The notes beneath the pieces were generated by a model that saw only the letters and a list, made by a program, of their open reading frames with translations, did no database searches and was not told the origin of the DNA. A DNA stretch of 64,000 bases, from assembly GCF_014359565.1 (NCBI RefSeq), contig NZ_JACIZD010000002.1, positions 62,001-126,000 of the forward strand, in the 5' to 3' direction. The stretch is from Immundisolibacter sp. (GTDB taxonomy: Bacteria > Pseudomonadota > Gammaproteobacteria > Immundisolibacterales > Immundisolibacteraceae). This document shows, piece after piece, positions 21,601-29,996 of the stretch; positions within the stretch are counted from its first letter, which is position 1; every line of letters starts with the position of its first letter. The position numbers and the translations under genes were made by a program.

Positions 21601-24022
21601 CCGCTTCGTCACCGGCTTTGCGCCGGATGCCGCCGCGGCGACGCGGCTGATCGCCCGCCAGCTGGGCACGCCGCTGCCGGCTCCGGCCGCGCTGACAACA
21701 GCCCTGAATGCGATCCGCCAGGTACGCGATGCCGTGCCGCCGGGGAGCGAATTTTCCGCCGACGGCTGGACGCTCAGCGTCGACGGCAACGCGCCGCGTC
21801 CGTACAGCCATCTGATCGCCAACGCGCTCGGTCACGGCGCGGTGCTGGACAGTGCCGGCGACATCGCGTCCTTCGCCGGTAACAGCCAGCAGAACGCGCT
21901 GACGCCGTTTCGAACCGGCGAAACCAGCCACCGCCTGCCCGGCGAGGGGCTGTACGTGGTGGACATGGCCACCGGCGCCTGCGGATCGCCCACCTTTGCG
22001 CCGCTGCGGCGGCCTGAGGTGGCGCACCGGGCCGAGTTCGCGCCCGGTCAGGCGCGCTTCGTCAGTTCGCTGGGTGAGCTCGACCTGGAACTGACCGTGT
22101 GCGTGGCGCCGGACCAGCCGGCACAGGCGCGCCTGCTGCGCATCGCCAACCGCGGCAGCACGGCGCGCCGCTGCCGGGTGGTGGCCTATTTCGAGTGGGT
22201 GCTGGCGGAAATCGCCGCCGACAGCCGCGGCCGGCTGGAAGTGCGGCAGGAAAACGGCGCCGTGTTCGCGCGCAATCCGGACAACCTGTTCGCGCCCGGC
22301 TGGGCCTTCGTGACCAGCAGCCTTGCGCAGCCGGCGATCGAGACCGTGCGCGGCCGCTTCATCGGCAAGGCGGCCGGCCCGCTGCCCTGCTTCGTCGGCC
22401 TTGGCGCCGGCGATCCGGCGGCCCATGACGATGGCTGCCGCGTCGCGGCCTTGTCGGGCGAGCTGCAGGTGCCGGCCGGCGGCGAGCTGTGGGTGAGCTT
22501 CGCGCTCGGCCAGGCGCCGAGTCTGGACGAGGCGCGCGCACTGGCCACGCAGTCCCGCGAGCTCGGCTGGGCGCAGGCGACGCTGGCGGCGAGCGAGGCC
22601 GATTGGCGCCGGCGCCTGGGCGTGCTGCGCGTCGAAACCAAGCGCCCGGATTTCGATCGCCTGATCAACACCTGGCTGCCGTACCAGGTGATCGCGGCGC
22701 GGCTGTGGGCACGCTGCGGGCCGCAGCAGCGCTCCGGCGCCTACGGCTTTCGCGACCAGTTGCAGGACGTGCTGCCGCTGCTGCTGATCGACCCGCAAAC
22801 GGCCCGCGAGCAGATCCTGCGCCACGCCAGCCAGCAGTTCCTGCAAGGCGACGTGGTGCACTGGTGGCACCCCACGCCAACCGGTGGCACCGGCTTTGCC
22901 GCCCGCACCCGGGCCTCGGACCCGCAGGCCTGGCTACCCTATCTGACGGCGCAGTACGTCATGGCCACCGGCGACGCGGGCATCCTCGGTGAGATCACCC
23001 CCTTCCTCGAAGGCCGGCCGATCCCGCACGGCGCCGAAGGCCTGGGCTTTGCCCCGCAGCCGAGCGCCGAGCGCGCCAGCCTGTACGAGCACTGCCGCCG
23101 CGCCATCGACTACACGCTCAAGCGACGCGGCCGGCACGGCCTGCCGCTGATCGGCAGCGGCGACTGGAACGATGCCCTTGACCACATCGGCAATCTTGGC
23201 CGCGGCGAGAGCATTTGGCTGGGATTTTTCCTGCATCGGGTGCTGATCGACTTCGCGCCGCTGGCGCAGGCTCACGGCGATGTCGCGACCGCCACCCGCT
23301 GGCTGGGCGAAGCCGAGCGCCTGCGCACGGCGCTGGCCACCATGCGGCGCGATGCGCGTTACCTGCGTGCCATCGCCGACGACGGCACGCCGCTGCTGCT
23401 GCCAAACGCCTTGACGGCCGCCTGGCCGGCCCTGTCCGGCGCCGTGCCGAACGACACCGCCCTGGCGGCCTTGCGCGCCGATCTGCCGGAGCTCGAATCA
23501 GAGCACCTGGTGCGCGTGCAGTGGCCGCCGTCGGATGAGCATTCCAAACCCTGGCCCGGCCGCATCGCACTGTACCCGCCCGGCGTGCGCGAGAACGGCG
23601 GCCAGTACTCGCACGGCAGCTCGTGGCTGGTGGACGCGCTCACCGCCCTGGCGCGCGAGACAGACGACCCCGAAACCGCGCAGCAGCTGCGCGCCGACGC
23701 GCTGCGGCTGTGGCGCAAGATCTCACCGCTGGACCGCGACGGGCCGCAACTGGCCGCCCGTTACGGCCTGGCGCCGCACCAGCAGGCGGCGGACATCTAC
23801 AGCGGCCCCGGCCACGAGGGCCGCGGCGGCTGGAGCTGGTACACCGGGGCCGCCGCACGCATGTTGTGGGCGGCCTATGGACTGCTGGGTATCGAACTGC
23901 GCGCCGGCGAGCTGCATGTGCGGGCAGCGGCCGGTGCGGACACGAGCCTGCGCGGCATCCACTGGCGGGGCGAAGCCCAGCGGATCGACGCCGATCAGGC
24001 TGACGAACAACCGCCCACCTGA
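18623..24022 (+). CDS. Membrane-anchored GH94-family glycoside phosphorylase-like protein
   Basis: This 1799-residue protein has about 730 N-terminal residues rich in hydrophobic segments, ending near LLIAITALVLRRAARAG, then a soluble part. The soluble part resembles the GH94 region of cyclic beta-1,2-glucan synthases (NdvB/ChvB): beta-sandwich blocks (VTELSSTALCFRADTPDLT; GNSQQNALTPFRTGE) and an alpha-barrel with YGFRDQLQDVLPLL, VVHWWHP, the acid site GSGDWNDAL (D1514, D1517) and ENGGQYSHGSSW. I see no D-x-D or QxxRW glycosyltransferase motif in the N-terminal part, so it is not a standard glucan synthase. It may process a periplasmic beta-glucan. The start is GTG after CGAGGG. Confidence 0.8.
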   Translation: MQTALAEAARPQPIALWALGATLFAAALAAVHAGMALAAAAGAGLGLLLIGRAGGTRDGLLVALRHAAVAALLALAATPGLPLWQTPQQWPDLLRLTPLGAALALAVYGLAAGLLPAHQRRPLPAATSLVLLALPFVLFNGLFLLASTGLLDAPGAWPGEALPASARRLLGHWLVLGLFGEFALLGLGLAMDQRWTRSGRLHALLWGSALWAALTPRLADLGSGRFAAGLPSWQQLPLVVASAALAQAGLWGQTFLITGALLDALKGRRPTWQAAADHWRSGAGKGAVYSAWFMVLIHGGAALGAGPTAGWIAGWPLLGGALLGAVLFPLARTVIETFDGSPPLTGRLGAAYRQPDNLARGALAGVAVALWFALGVGAGSDGMRFAAGMLGGAVVYSGANLLFDTAAIGRGLRRRPQRPAVYLLQAAMGGVTGGLIAWYFDASQWQVVLDRFAGYAAVHNPQAGRGSYEFIIYPLFSKWGATDLGLITGGVKLFYAQSLSGVVQWALAAPLFSLNLVLLTALIERRLRPIRATFSRAGLAEVGAQTVRVLRWGLWMAPIIASFLRMAPDPAWYNQDGAVRSVLATVQQVVQPAGDYRAWSLELFLGLMAYDWLRVLIWFDHMGLRVATLVNFSFVGVDAVDASLARRLGHGPRGQVIPEGLRRFATWAPLLVPFYIPRGGEWDQVWARSEAMHGQAGPLLPAVHDLLGAYSVAAVLLIAITALVLRRAARAGTLARIHHTPMHRLGNGHYTLRLAVDGRGHAQAIRDRKGCPEIDLTRRPEDGLDRRGRFFYVSEPGQPLWSLMREPCPRADVRHSVTELSSTALCFRADTPDLTATSRVEVPPDDALECWTVSFENRTDRPRLLRLSSFQELMLSPEAAARHPAFNAQHIGTHFVAPLGALLAHSRLLTDSRGRPAGETAFHAVAADGQAVRLVGYEDSRGRFVGAGGIAHPDGLAAGAPRRPDDQGLLYAFDPAFSLTVEVSVPPRGKAQVRFVTGFAPDAAAATRLIARQLGTPLPAPAALTTALNAIRQVRDAVPPGSEFSADGWTLSVDGNAPRPYSHLIANALGHGAVLDSAGDIASFAGNSQQNALTPFRTGETSHRLPGEGLYVVDMATGACGSPTFAPLRRPEVAHRAEFAPGQARFVSSLGELDLELTVCVAPDQPAQARLLRIANRGSTARRCRVVAYFEWVLAEIAADSRGRLEVRQENGAVFARNPDNLFAPGWAFVTSSLAQPAIETVRGRFIGKAAGPLPCFVGLGAGDPAAHDDGCRVAALSGELQVPAGGELWVSFALGQAPSLDEARALATQSRELGWAQATLAASEADWRRRLGVLRVETKRPDFDRLINTWLPYQVIAARLWARCGPQQRSGAYGFRDQLQDVLPLLLIDPQTAREQILRHASQQFLQGDVVHWWHPTPTGGTGFAARTRASDPQAWLPYLTAQYVMATGDAGILGEITPFLEGRPIPHGAEGLGFAPQPSAERASLYEHCRRAIDYTLKRRGRHGLPLIGSGDWNDALDHIGNLGRGESIWLGFFLHRVLIDFAPLAQAHGDVATATRWLGEAERLRTALATMRRDARYLRAIADDGTPLLLPNALTAAWPALSGAVPNDTALAALRADLPELESEHLVRVQWPPSDEHSKPWPGRIALYPPGVRENGGQYSHGSSWLVDALTALARETDDPETAQQLRADALRLWRKISPLDRDGPQLAARYGLAPHQQAADIYSGPGHEGRGGWSWYTGAAARMLWAAYGLLGIELRAGELHVRAAAGADTSLRGIHWRGEAQRIDADQADEQPPT

Positions 24023-24050
24023 TGATCGCCCGGCATAGCCGGGCTCCTAC
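24021..24050. repeat. REP-like repeat, GTAG type (partial copy 3)
   Basis: GATGATCGCCCGGC, ATA, GCCGGGCTCCTAC: only the second half of the family is present. Its first two bases are the last two of the GH94 stop codon. It separates the convergent GH94 and EamA genes, only 47 bp apart. Confidence 0.6.
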
Positions 24051-24069
24051 TGCGCCGGCGTAGGCGATA

Positions 24070-24948
24070 TCACTGATGCGCCAGCACCGCCAGCGACAGC
24101 GAGGCCATCAACAGCAGGGCACCGACGGCGCGCTTGCGGTACTGAGCACCGGTCAGGCGCTCGACGCCGGCCATGCCCAGCCGGCCCATGCCATAGACCA
24201 CTGCCAGCACCCACAGGCCGCGCGAGGTCTGCACGATGTTGACGATGGTTGCCTTGCCGGCCAGGCCGAAGGCCATCATCAGGAACACCATGCCGGCGAT
24301 CTGGATCGCCGCGTAGCTACCCAGCGCGCGGCCGAACGGCAGACCCACGCGCCAGCGGCCCGGCAGCAGCGTGAGGGTGACCGGCAGGGTCAGGAACGCC
24401 GGCACCAGCAGCGAATAGACGCCGATTTCGAGCGGGCTGACGCCGGCCCGGATGGCGCCGACCAGCAGCACATCGGTGACGCCATACAGCAGCGCGGCGG
24501 CGGTGACGAACAGCGCCGAGCGCAGGCTGCCCTTGAGCTTGCCGTCCGACAGCAGGAACAGGCTCGCGAAGGCCCCGGCGGCACCGACGTACACCAAGGG
24601 TTCGTAGGTTTCGCCAAGCAACACGGCCGAGATGCCGGCCACGGCGAACAGCTTCAGCCCCAGCATGGGCACCACGAAGGACGCATCGCCGTGGCGCAGG
24701 GCCAGAATGAAGAACACCTGTCCGGCCACCACGCACACGCCGATGGCGGCCAGCGTGCCCGGCATCTGCGCGACCACGTCAAAGCCCGCCCACGGCAGGG
24801 CCAGCGCCGCCAGCAGGCCGCAGGCGACCTGGCTGAGGATGGATATCTGGAACGGGTCGCGGCTGTACACCCATAGCCGCTTGGCGAGCGTGAACGAGAT
24901 GGCGTGCAGCCAGGCAGCGGCCAGGGTCAGCAGCACATAGCTGGGCAT
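24070..24948 (-). CDS. EamA/DMT-family transporter
   Basis: The 292-residue protein has about ten hydrophobic segments in two halves, as in drug/metabolite transporters of the EamA family: an N-terminal half through LETYEPLVYVGAAGAFASLFLL and a second starting LRSALFVTAAALLYGVTDVL. These carriers usually export amino acids or metabolites; the substrate cannot be told. The gene is monocistronic. A TetR-type palindrome at 25001-25016 lies 52 bp upstream of the start and matches one before the RND pump at 55.7 kb, so both may share a repressor. Confidence 0.83.
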   Translation of the reverse strand: MPSYVLLTLAAAWLHAISFTLAKRLWVYSRDPFQISILSQVACGLLAALALPWAGFDVVAQMPGTLAAIGVCVVAGQVFFILALRHGDASFVVPMLGLKLFAVAGISAVLLGETYEPLVYVGAAGAFASLFLLSDGKLKGSLRSALFVTAAALLYGVTDVLLVGAIRAGVSPLEIGVYSLLVPAFLTLPVTLTLLPGRWRVGLPFGRALGSYAAIQIAGMVFLMMAFGLAGKATIVNIVQTSRGLWVLAVVYGMGRLGMAGVERLTGAQYRKRAVGALLLMASLSLAVLAHQ

Positions 24949-25000
24949 GATGTTCCGTCTGTCTTGTTATCGCCGGCCGCGCATTCGCGACCGATCATGC

Positions 25001-25016
25001 GACCGATTGGTCGGTC
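25001..25016. promoter_or_regulatory. TetR-type operator-like palindrome before EamA gene
   Basis: GACCGATTGGTCGGTC has an outer GACCGA/TCGGTC arm pair and fits the GACCGACCGGTCGGTC pattern seen for several TetR-family regulators. It is centred about 60 bp upstream of the transporter ATG. A similar site is at 55683-55698. No TetR gene lies in the window. Confidence 0.5.
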
Positions 25017-25067
25017 AGTCCGCTGCCCCGGGTGCCGCCGCCTGCTCGCACGCCGACGGGCGGCGTG

Positions 25068-25430
25068 TTACTCGTCCCAGTCGCCGCCCAGCTCCTCCGG
25101 GGGCAGGTCATCGTCACGGGCGGCGCGGCGACCCCGGGGGCGACGTTCGGCATCCGGTTCCTCCCAGTCGTCCTCCGGCACGCCGATCTCGGGCTCTTCG
25201 TCTTCCTCCTCGTCCACGGCGTCGAGCGGGCCGGTCCAGTCCTCCGGCGGCTCGGCCGGTTCCAGATCGATTTCGTACCAGTCGTCGAGGGGGATTTCGT
25301 CCAGCGTGCCATCCACGTACTGGATTTCCACGCTGGCGGTTTCCTCGTCGACGGCCACCACCTCGAAATCGAGGCCCTTTTCGACGTGCTGGTACCAGTT
25401 GCCTACGATCGGGTCCATGTCGTAGCTCAT
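25068..25430 (-). CDS. DUF6763-like acidic small protein
   Basis: The 120-residue product starts MSYDMDPIVGNWYQHVEKGL and continues FEVVAVDEETASVEIQYVDG and LDDWYEIDLEPAEPPEDW. This small beta-rich domain looks like DUF6763 proteins known from gammaproteobacteria, with no known function. The second half (from about residue 70) is a very acidic, low-complexity tail with one basic patch (RRPRGRRAARDD). It lies 43 bp after the HDAC-family gene on the same strand and may be the last gene of that unit. The family name is from memory. Confidence 0.6.
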   Translation of the reverse strand: MSYDMDPIVGNWYQHVEKGLDFEVVAVDEETASVEIQYVDGTLDEIPLDDWYEIDLEPAEPPEDWTGPLDAVDEEEDEEPEIGVPEDDWEEPDAERRPRGRRAARDDDLPPEELGGDWDE

Positions 25431-25473
25431 TGCGGTTTCCTCTGCGATGCGTTGCCGCGGCCTGCGCCGCGGT

Positions 25474-26394
25474 TCAGGTAAGCAGGACATCAAGGTGCGC
25501 CCGCACACTGCGGGCCAGAGCCGGCAAATCGTAACCGCCTTCCAGCACCGACACGATGCGGCCCTGCGCATGGCGTGCGGCCAGTTCGTGGATGACCCGC
25601 GTCACCCAGGCGTAGTCGTCCTCGGTCAGGCACAGCTGGGTCATCTCGTCGTCGCGATGGCCGTCGAAGCCGGCCGAGATGAAGATCATCTGCGGCGCAA
25701 AGCGCTCCAGCGCCGGCAGCCACTCGTCCTCGACGGCGGTGCGAAAGGCCTCGCTGCCCAGGCCGGCGGCGATCGGCGCATGGATGACGTTGGGCGCCCG
25801 AAAATTCATGTCCGTGTACGGGTAGAACGGGTGCTGGAAGCTGCTGCACAGCAGCACCTGCGGCTGGTGATGAAAGACTTCCTCGGTGCCGTTGCCGTGG
25901 TGCGCGTCGAAATCGACGATCGCCACGCGCTGCACCTGGCCTCTGGCCAGTGCGTGGGCGACGCCGACCGCGACGTTGTTGTAGAAGCAGAAACCCATGG
26001 CGCGGCGGCGCTCGGCGTGGTGACCCGGCGGGCGCACGCAGCAGAAGGCGTTTTGCACGGTGCCGGCCAGCACCAGATCGGTCGCCTGCACCGCCGCGCC
26101 CGCGGCGCGCCGGGCGGCGGCCAGCGTATAGGGATTCATGGCGGTGTCCGGATCGACGTGGATCAGGCCGTGCTCCGGGCTGCGCGCGTCCAGCGCGTCC
26201 AGATAGTCGGCATCGTGCACGCGCAGCAGCTGTTCGCGCGTCACTTCCGGCGCCTCGAAGTGGCGCAGCAGCGGATCCAGGCCGGTCGCGATCAGGTGAT
26301 CCTGGATCGCCGCCAGGCGACCGGGGGCTTCCGGGTGCCAGGGGCCGGCGTCATGTTCGTTGCAGGCCGGGTGGGTGATGAAGGCGGTGTGCAT
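25474..26394 (-). CDS. Histone-deacetylase-family protein (lysine/acyl deacylase)
   Basis: The 306-residue protein is a full arginase/HDAC-fold enzyme. Seen are PGHHAERRRAMGFCFYNN (active-site His pair and FYNN), VDFDAHHGNGTEEVF (Asp and His zinc ligands) and SAGFDGHRDDE (third zinc ligand). Bacterial members deacylate acetyl-lysine (AcuC), acetylpolyamines or other amides. Its start is 3 bp after the stop of the PatZ-like acetyltransferase gene. That pairing, reminiscent of acuA/acuC in Bacillus, suggests it reverses the modification made by its neighbour. This is inference. Confidence 0.88.
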   Translation of the reverse strand: MHTAFITHPACNEHDAGPWHPEAPGRLAAIQDHLIATGLDPLLRHFEAPEVTREQLLRVHDADYLDALDARSPEHGLIHVDPDTAMNPYTLAAARRAAGAAVQATDLVLAGTVQNAFCCVRPPGHHAERRRAMGFCFYNNVAVGVAHALARGQVQRVAIVDFDAHHGNGTEEVFHHQPQVLLCSSFQHPFYPYTDMNFRAPNVIHAPIAAGLGSEAFRTAVEDEWLPALERFAPQMIFISAGFDGHRDDEMTQLCLTEDDYAWVTRVIHELAARHAQGRIVSVLEGGYDLPALARSVRAHLDVLLT

Positions 26395-26397
26395 GGC

Positions 26398-29097
26398 TCA
26401 GGTCGCAGGCAGCTCGGTCAGGTCCAAGGTTACCCGCACCAGGGAAGGATCATCGGGGTCATCCTTGACCCTGAAGCCGAGCTTGCGCACCAGGCCCAGC
26501 ATGGCCGCGTTCTCGCGCAGCACGTCGCCCCACACCTCACGCAGGCCGCGCTTTTTGGCGTAATCGATGATCTGGCGCATCAGCAGCGCGCCCAGGCCCT
26601 GGCCGGTCATGTGCTCGGGCACCACCACGGCGTACTCGCCGCGCTCGTTGTCCGGGTCGGCGGCGATGCGCACCACGCCGAAGATTTCCGTGGTGCCCGG
26701 AATGCCCGGCTCGGTCAGGATCAGCGCCATCTCGCGGTCGTAGTCGATCTGCGTCAGGCGCGCGGCCAGGCTGTGGCCGAGCTCCTTCATCGGCACGAAA
26801 AAGCGCAGCCGCACCTGCTCGGGCGTCAGGCGCTCGAAGCTTTTCTGCAGCTTCGGCTCGTCCTCCGGCAGGATCGGCCGCAGCAGCAGGCTGCGCCCGT
26901 CGCCGATCACCACGGTCTGCTCCAGGGACTTCGGATAGGGCCGGATCGCCAGGCGCGGGGCGGCCGGATCGGCCACGGCCGCCACCCGCGCCCGCACGTC
27001 CACCGCCAGCACGCCTTCGGGGCTGGCCAGCAGCGGGTTGATGTCGAGCTCCACCAGTTCGGCCAGGTCGGCGGCCATCTGGGCGACCTTGATCAGCGTC
27101 AGCGCGATGGCGTCCAGGTCCGCGCCGGGGATGCCGCGGTGGCCCTGCAACAGGCCGTGCACGCGGGTGAAGCTCATCAGCTCGTGCGCCAGGCGCATGT
27201 TCAGCGGCGGCAGGCCGATGGCGGTGTCGTTGAGCACCTCCACCGCCGTGCCGCCCTGGCCGAACAGGATGCACGGCCCGAACTGCGGGTCGACCGCAAT
27301 GCCGACGATCAGCTCGTGGCTGCGGCTGCGGTCCAGCATCGGCTCGACCTGAAAGCCGTCGATGCGCGCATCCGGACGGCTCTTGCGGACCTGTTCGAGC
27401 ATCGCCTCGGCGGCGTCGCGCACCGCCGCCGGGTGGTGCAGGTTCAGGACCACACCGCCGACGTCGGTCTTGTGGATGATGTCCGGCGAGCGGATCTTGA
27501 GCGCCACCGGGCCACCGATGTCGGTCGCCGCCTGGCCCGCCGCCTCGGGCGTAGCGGCGTGCCGGGGCTGCACCTGCGGGATGTGGTAAGCCGCCAGCAG
27601 GGCCGTGACCTCGTCGGGCGCCAGCCACTCCCGGTGATCGGCCAGTGCCTGGCGGCACACGTAGCGGGCGCGCTCTGCATCCGGCTCGAACTGTTCCGGC
27701 ACCGACGGCGGCGTCTGCATCAGCGCCAGCCGGCCACGGCGGTAGCGCTCCAGGTACATGAAGGCGCGCACCGCCTCTTCCGGCGTGCGGCAGGTGCCGA
27801 TGCGATTGTCGGTGAACACCTGCCGCCCGGCCCGGGCAACCTGATCGCCCACCCAACTGGTCACCAGCGTCTTGCCCGGCTTGCTCTTGAAGGCGCGCAC
27901 CACGGCGCGGGCCGCCTCGGCCCCGTCGGCGACGGCCACCGGCGCGTGCAGCGCCAGCACGGCATCCACGCCCGGATCCTGCAGCAGCGGCAGCAGGGCC
28001 GCCTCGTAGCGTTCGGGCGGCGCGTCGCCGACGATGTCGACCGGATTGCCGTGCGACCAGGTGGGTGGCAAGGCGCGATCCAGTGCCGCGATGGTCTCCG
28101 GCGCCAGCTCGGCCAGGCGTCCGCCGTGCTGCTCCAGGGCATCGGTGGCCATGATGCCGATGCCGCCGCCGTTGCTCAGGATGGCCAGCCGATCGCCGGC
28201 CGGCGGGCGCGTGGTGGCCAGGATCTCGGCCGCCGTGAACAGCTCGTCCAGGGTGTGCACGCGCAGCATGCCGGCGCGCCGGAACACCGCGTCGTAGACC
28301 GCGTCGTTGCCGGCCAGCGCCCCGGTATGCGAGGCGGCGGCGCGGGCGGCGGCGGCACTGCGCCCGGCCTTGACCACCACCACCGGCTTGACGCGCGCCG
28401 CGGCGCGCGCGGCCGACATGAACTTGCGCGGACTGCGCACCGCCTCGATGTACAGCAGGATGGCGTCCGTGTCCGGATCGCCGGCCAGGTAGTCCAGCAG
28501 GTCGCCGAAGTCCACGTCGGCCACATCACCCAGCGACACCAGGTGCGAGAAGCCGACCCCGCGCGGCTGCGCCCAGTCGATGACCGAGGTCACCACCGCG
28601 CCGGACTGGGCGACGAAGGCCAGCCGGCCGGCGCGCGGCGTCAGGTGCGCAAAGCTCGCGTTCAGATGCTGTCCGGGCACCATCAGACCCACGCAGTTGG
28701 GCCCGACGATGCGCAGCAGATGGGGCTGGGCGGCCTCCAGCATGGCGCGGCGCAGGGCCGCGCCGTGGGCGTTGTCGCTGTCCTTGAAACCCGCGGTGAT
28801 GATCACGGCCGCCTTGGTGCCGCGGGCGCCCAATTCCGCGATCAGGCCCGGCACCGACTCCGGCGGCGTGGCGATCACGGCCAGGTCCGGTGCCAGCGGC
28901 AGGCTGGCCACGTTCTTGTAGGCCAGCACGCCCTCGACGGCCACGTACTTCGGATTGACCGGCATCACCGGCCCGTCGAAGCCGGCCCGGAACAGGTTGC
29001 GCGCCAGCACGGCACCGACCGAGCCCGGCCGGGTGCTGGCGCCGATCAGCGCCACCGATTTGGGTTTGAACAGGTAATTGAGGTTGCGGATGGTCAT
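26398..29097 (-). CDS. PatZ-like protein: ADP-forming acyl-CoA synthetase domains fused to GNAT acetyltransferase
   Basis: The 899-residue protein has the PatZ/YfiQ layout. A CoA-binding domain (KPKSVALIGASTRPGSVG, residues 11-28) is followed by a succinyl-CoA-ligase-like region, then an ATP-grasp part (GPVALKIRSPDIIHKTDVGG) and a C-terminal GNAT domain (about 740-899; VVPEHMTGQGLGALLMRQII). PatZ acetylates lysines of acetyl-CoA synthetase and other enzymes. In Salmonella Pat the synthetase part is considered inactive. Here the SHTGALAG motif keeps its His (H257), the residue phosphorylated in true ADP-forming synthetases, so synthetase activity is possible. The start at 29097 begins MTIRNLNYLF; upstream codons are shadow. 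Confidence 0.88.
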   Translation of the reverse strand: MTIRNLNYLFKPKSVALIGASTRPGSVGAVLARNLFRAGFDGPVMPVNPKYVAVEGVLAYKNVASLPLAPDLAVIATPPESVPGLIAELGARGTKAAVIITAGFKDSDNAHGAALRRAMLEAAQPHLLRIVGPNCVGLMVPGQHLNASFAHLTPRAGRLAFVAQSGAVVTSVIDWAQPRGVGFSHLVSLGDVADVDFGDLLDYLAGDPDTDAILLYIEAVRSPRKFMSAARAAARVKPVVVVKAGRSAAAARAAASHTGALAGNDAVYDAVFRRAGMLRVHTLDELFTAAEILATTRPPAGDRLAILSNGGGIGIMATDALEQHGGRLAELAPETIAALDRALPPTWSHGNPVDIVGDAPPERYEAALLPLLQDPGVDAVLALHAPVAVADGAEAARAVVRAFKSKPGKTLVTSWVGDQVARAGRQVFTDNRIGTCRTPEEAVRAFMYLERYRRGRLALMQTPPSVPEQFEPDAERARYVCRQALADHREWLAPDEVTALLAAYHIPQVQPRHAATPEAAGQAATDIGGPVALKIRSPDIIHKTDVGGVVLNLHHPAAVRDAAEAMLEQVRKSRPDARIDGFQVEPMLDRSRSHELIVGIAVDPQFGPCILFGQGGTAVEVLNDTAIGLPPLNMRLAHELMSFTRVHGLLQGHRGIPGADLDAIALTLIKVAQMAADLAELVELDINPLLASPEGVLAVDVRARVAAVADPAAPRLAIRPYPKSLEQTVVIGDGRSLLLRPILPEDEPKLQKSFERLTPEQVRLRFFVPMKELGHSLAARLTQIDYDREMALILTEPGIPGTTEIFGVVRIAADPDNERGEYAVVVPEHMTGQGLGALLMRQIIDYAKKRGLREVWGDVLRENAAMLGLVRKLGFRVKDDPDDPSLVRVTLDLTELPAT

Positions 29098-29330
29098 CGG
29101 GCCGACGCCGGAACGGGAAATGCTTTCGATGCTAGCAGGACAGTGGGACGGTGAGCGGTCACATGCCGGACACCGCGCTGAAACCCAGGGCGGCACCGTC
29201 GATCGCGCCGCGCGCCGGGCGACGCCGCAGGAACACCCGCGGCGCCGGCCCCGACATGCCAGGCGCCATAATGCCTGCCATGACCACTCGTAGACCGCCC
29301 ACGCCGGGCGCCGCGGCGGCCGGCTGAGCC

Positions 29331-29996
29331 ATGCGCCTGCTGCTGGTGGAAGATTCCCAGCGCCTGCGCGAGGGCCTGCAAACGGGCCTCGCCGGCGCCG
29401 GTTTCGCCGTCGATGCCGCCGCCGACGGTGCTGCTGCACTGGCCTTTCTGGATGCCTACGACTACCCGCTCACGGTGCTCGACCTGGGCCTGCCCAAGGT
29501 CGACGGCATGGCGGTGCTGGCGCATCTGCGAGCCGGGCCCAGGCCGACCCGGGTGCTGGTGCTGTCGGCCCGCGACCAGCTCACCGACCGCGTGGCGGCG
29601 CTGGACGCCGGTGCCGATGACTACCTGGTCAAGCCTTTCGCGCTGGATGAGCTGATCGCCCGCCTGCGGGCACTGAGCCGGCGCTACCACGGCGCGACCA
29701 CGCCGCAGCTGGCGGCCGGCAATCTCGAACTCGACAGCGCCCGGCGTGTCGCCCGCTGCGCGGGACGGCCCCTGAACCTGTCGCCACGCGAGTACGCGCT
29801 GCTCGAGATCCTGCTGCACGGCCGCGGGCGGGTGCTGTCGCGGGCCATGCTGTTCGAGCGCCTGTACGGCGCCGATGCCCGCGCCTCCGACAAGGTGATC
29901 GAGGTACTGATGAGCGGCCTGCGCGGCAAGCTTGCCGCCGCCGGCTGGGATCGGCAGATCGAAAACCGCCGCGGTTTCGGCTATGTCCTGGACTGA
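29331..29996 (+). CDS. OmpR-family response regulator
   Basis: The 221-residue protein has a receiver domain (VEDSQ acidic pair, phospho-acceptor D51 in VLDLGLPKVDG, K in YLVKPF) and an OmpR/PhoB winged-helix domain (LSPREYALLEILLHGRGRVLSR ... IENRRGFGYVLD). It overlaps the sensor kinase gene by 14 bp. With the heavy-metal efflux genes downstream it resembles CusR/CzcR-type metal-responsive regulators, but the signal is not shown by the sequence. It is divergent from the PatZ-like gene with 233 bp between. Confidence 0.92.
   Translation: MRLLLVEDSQRLREGLQTGLAGAGFAVDAAADGAAALAFLDAYDYPLTVLDLGLPKVDGMAVLAHLRAGPRPTRVLVLSARDQLTDRVAALDAGADDYLVKPFALDELIARLRALSRRYHGATTPQLAAGNLELDSARRVARCAGRPLNLSPREYALLEILLHGRGRVLSRAMLFERLYGADARASDKVIEVLMSGLRGKLAAAGWDRQIENRRGFGYVLD

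Noticed and set aside
20072-22870. Minus-strand open frame of 932 codons inside the GH94 gene
   Set aside because: Low-complexity Ala/Gly/Arg/Gln content and complete overlap with a protein that has clear GH94 motifs.
25447-29154. Plus-strand open frame of 1235 codons opposite the PatZ/HDAC genes
   Set aside because: His/Gln/Arg-rich shadow of two well-supported minus-strand genes.
29280-29327. 15-codon frame just before the response regulator as a leader peptide
   Set aside because: Composition (Pro/Ala/Gly) is that expected of random GC-rich DNA and no attenuator structure was seen.
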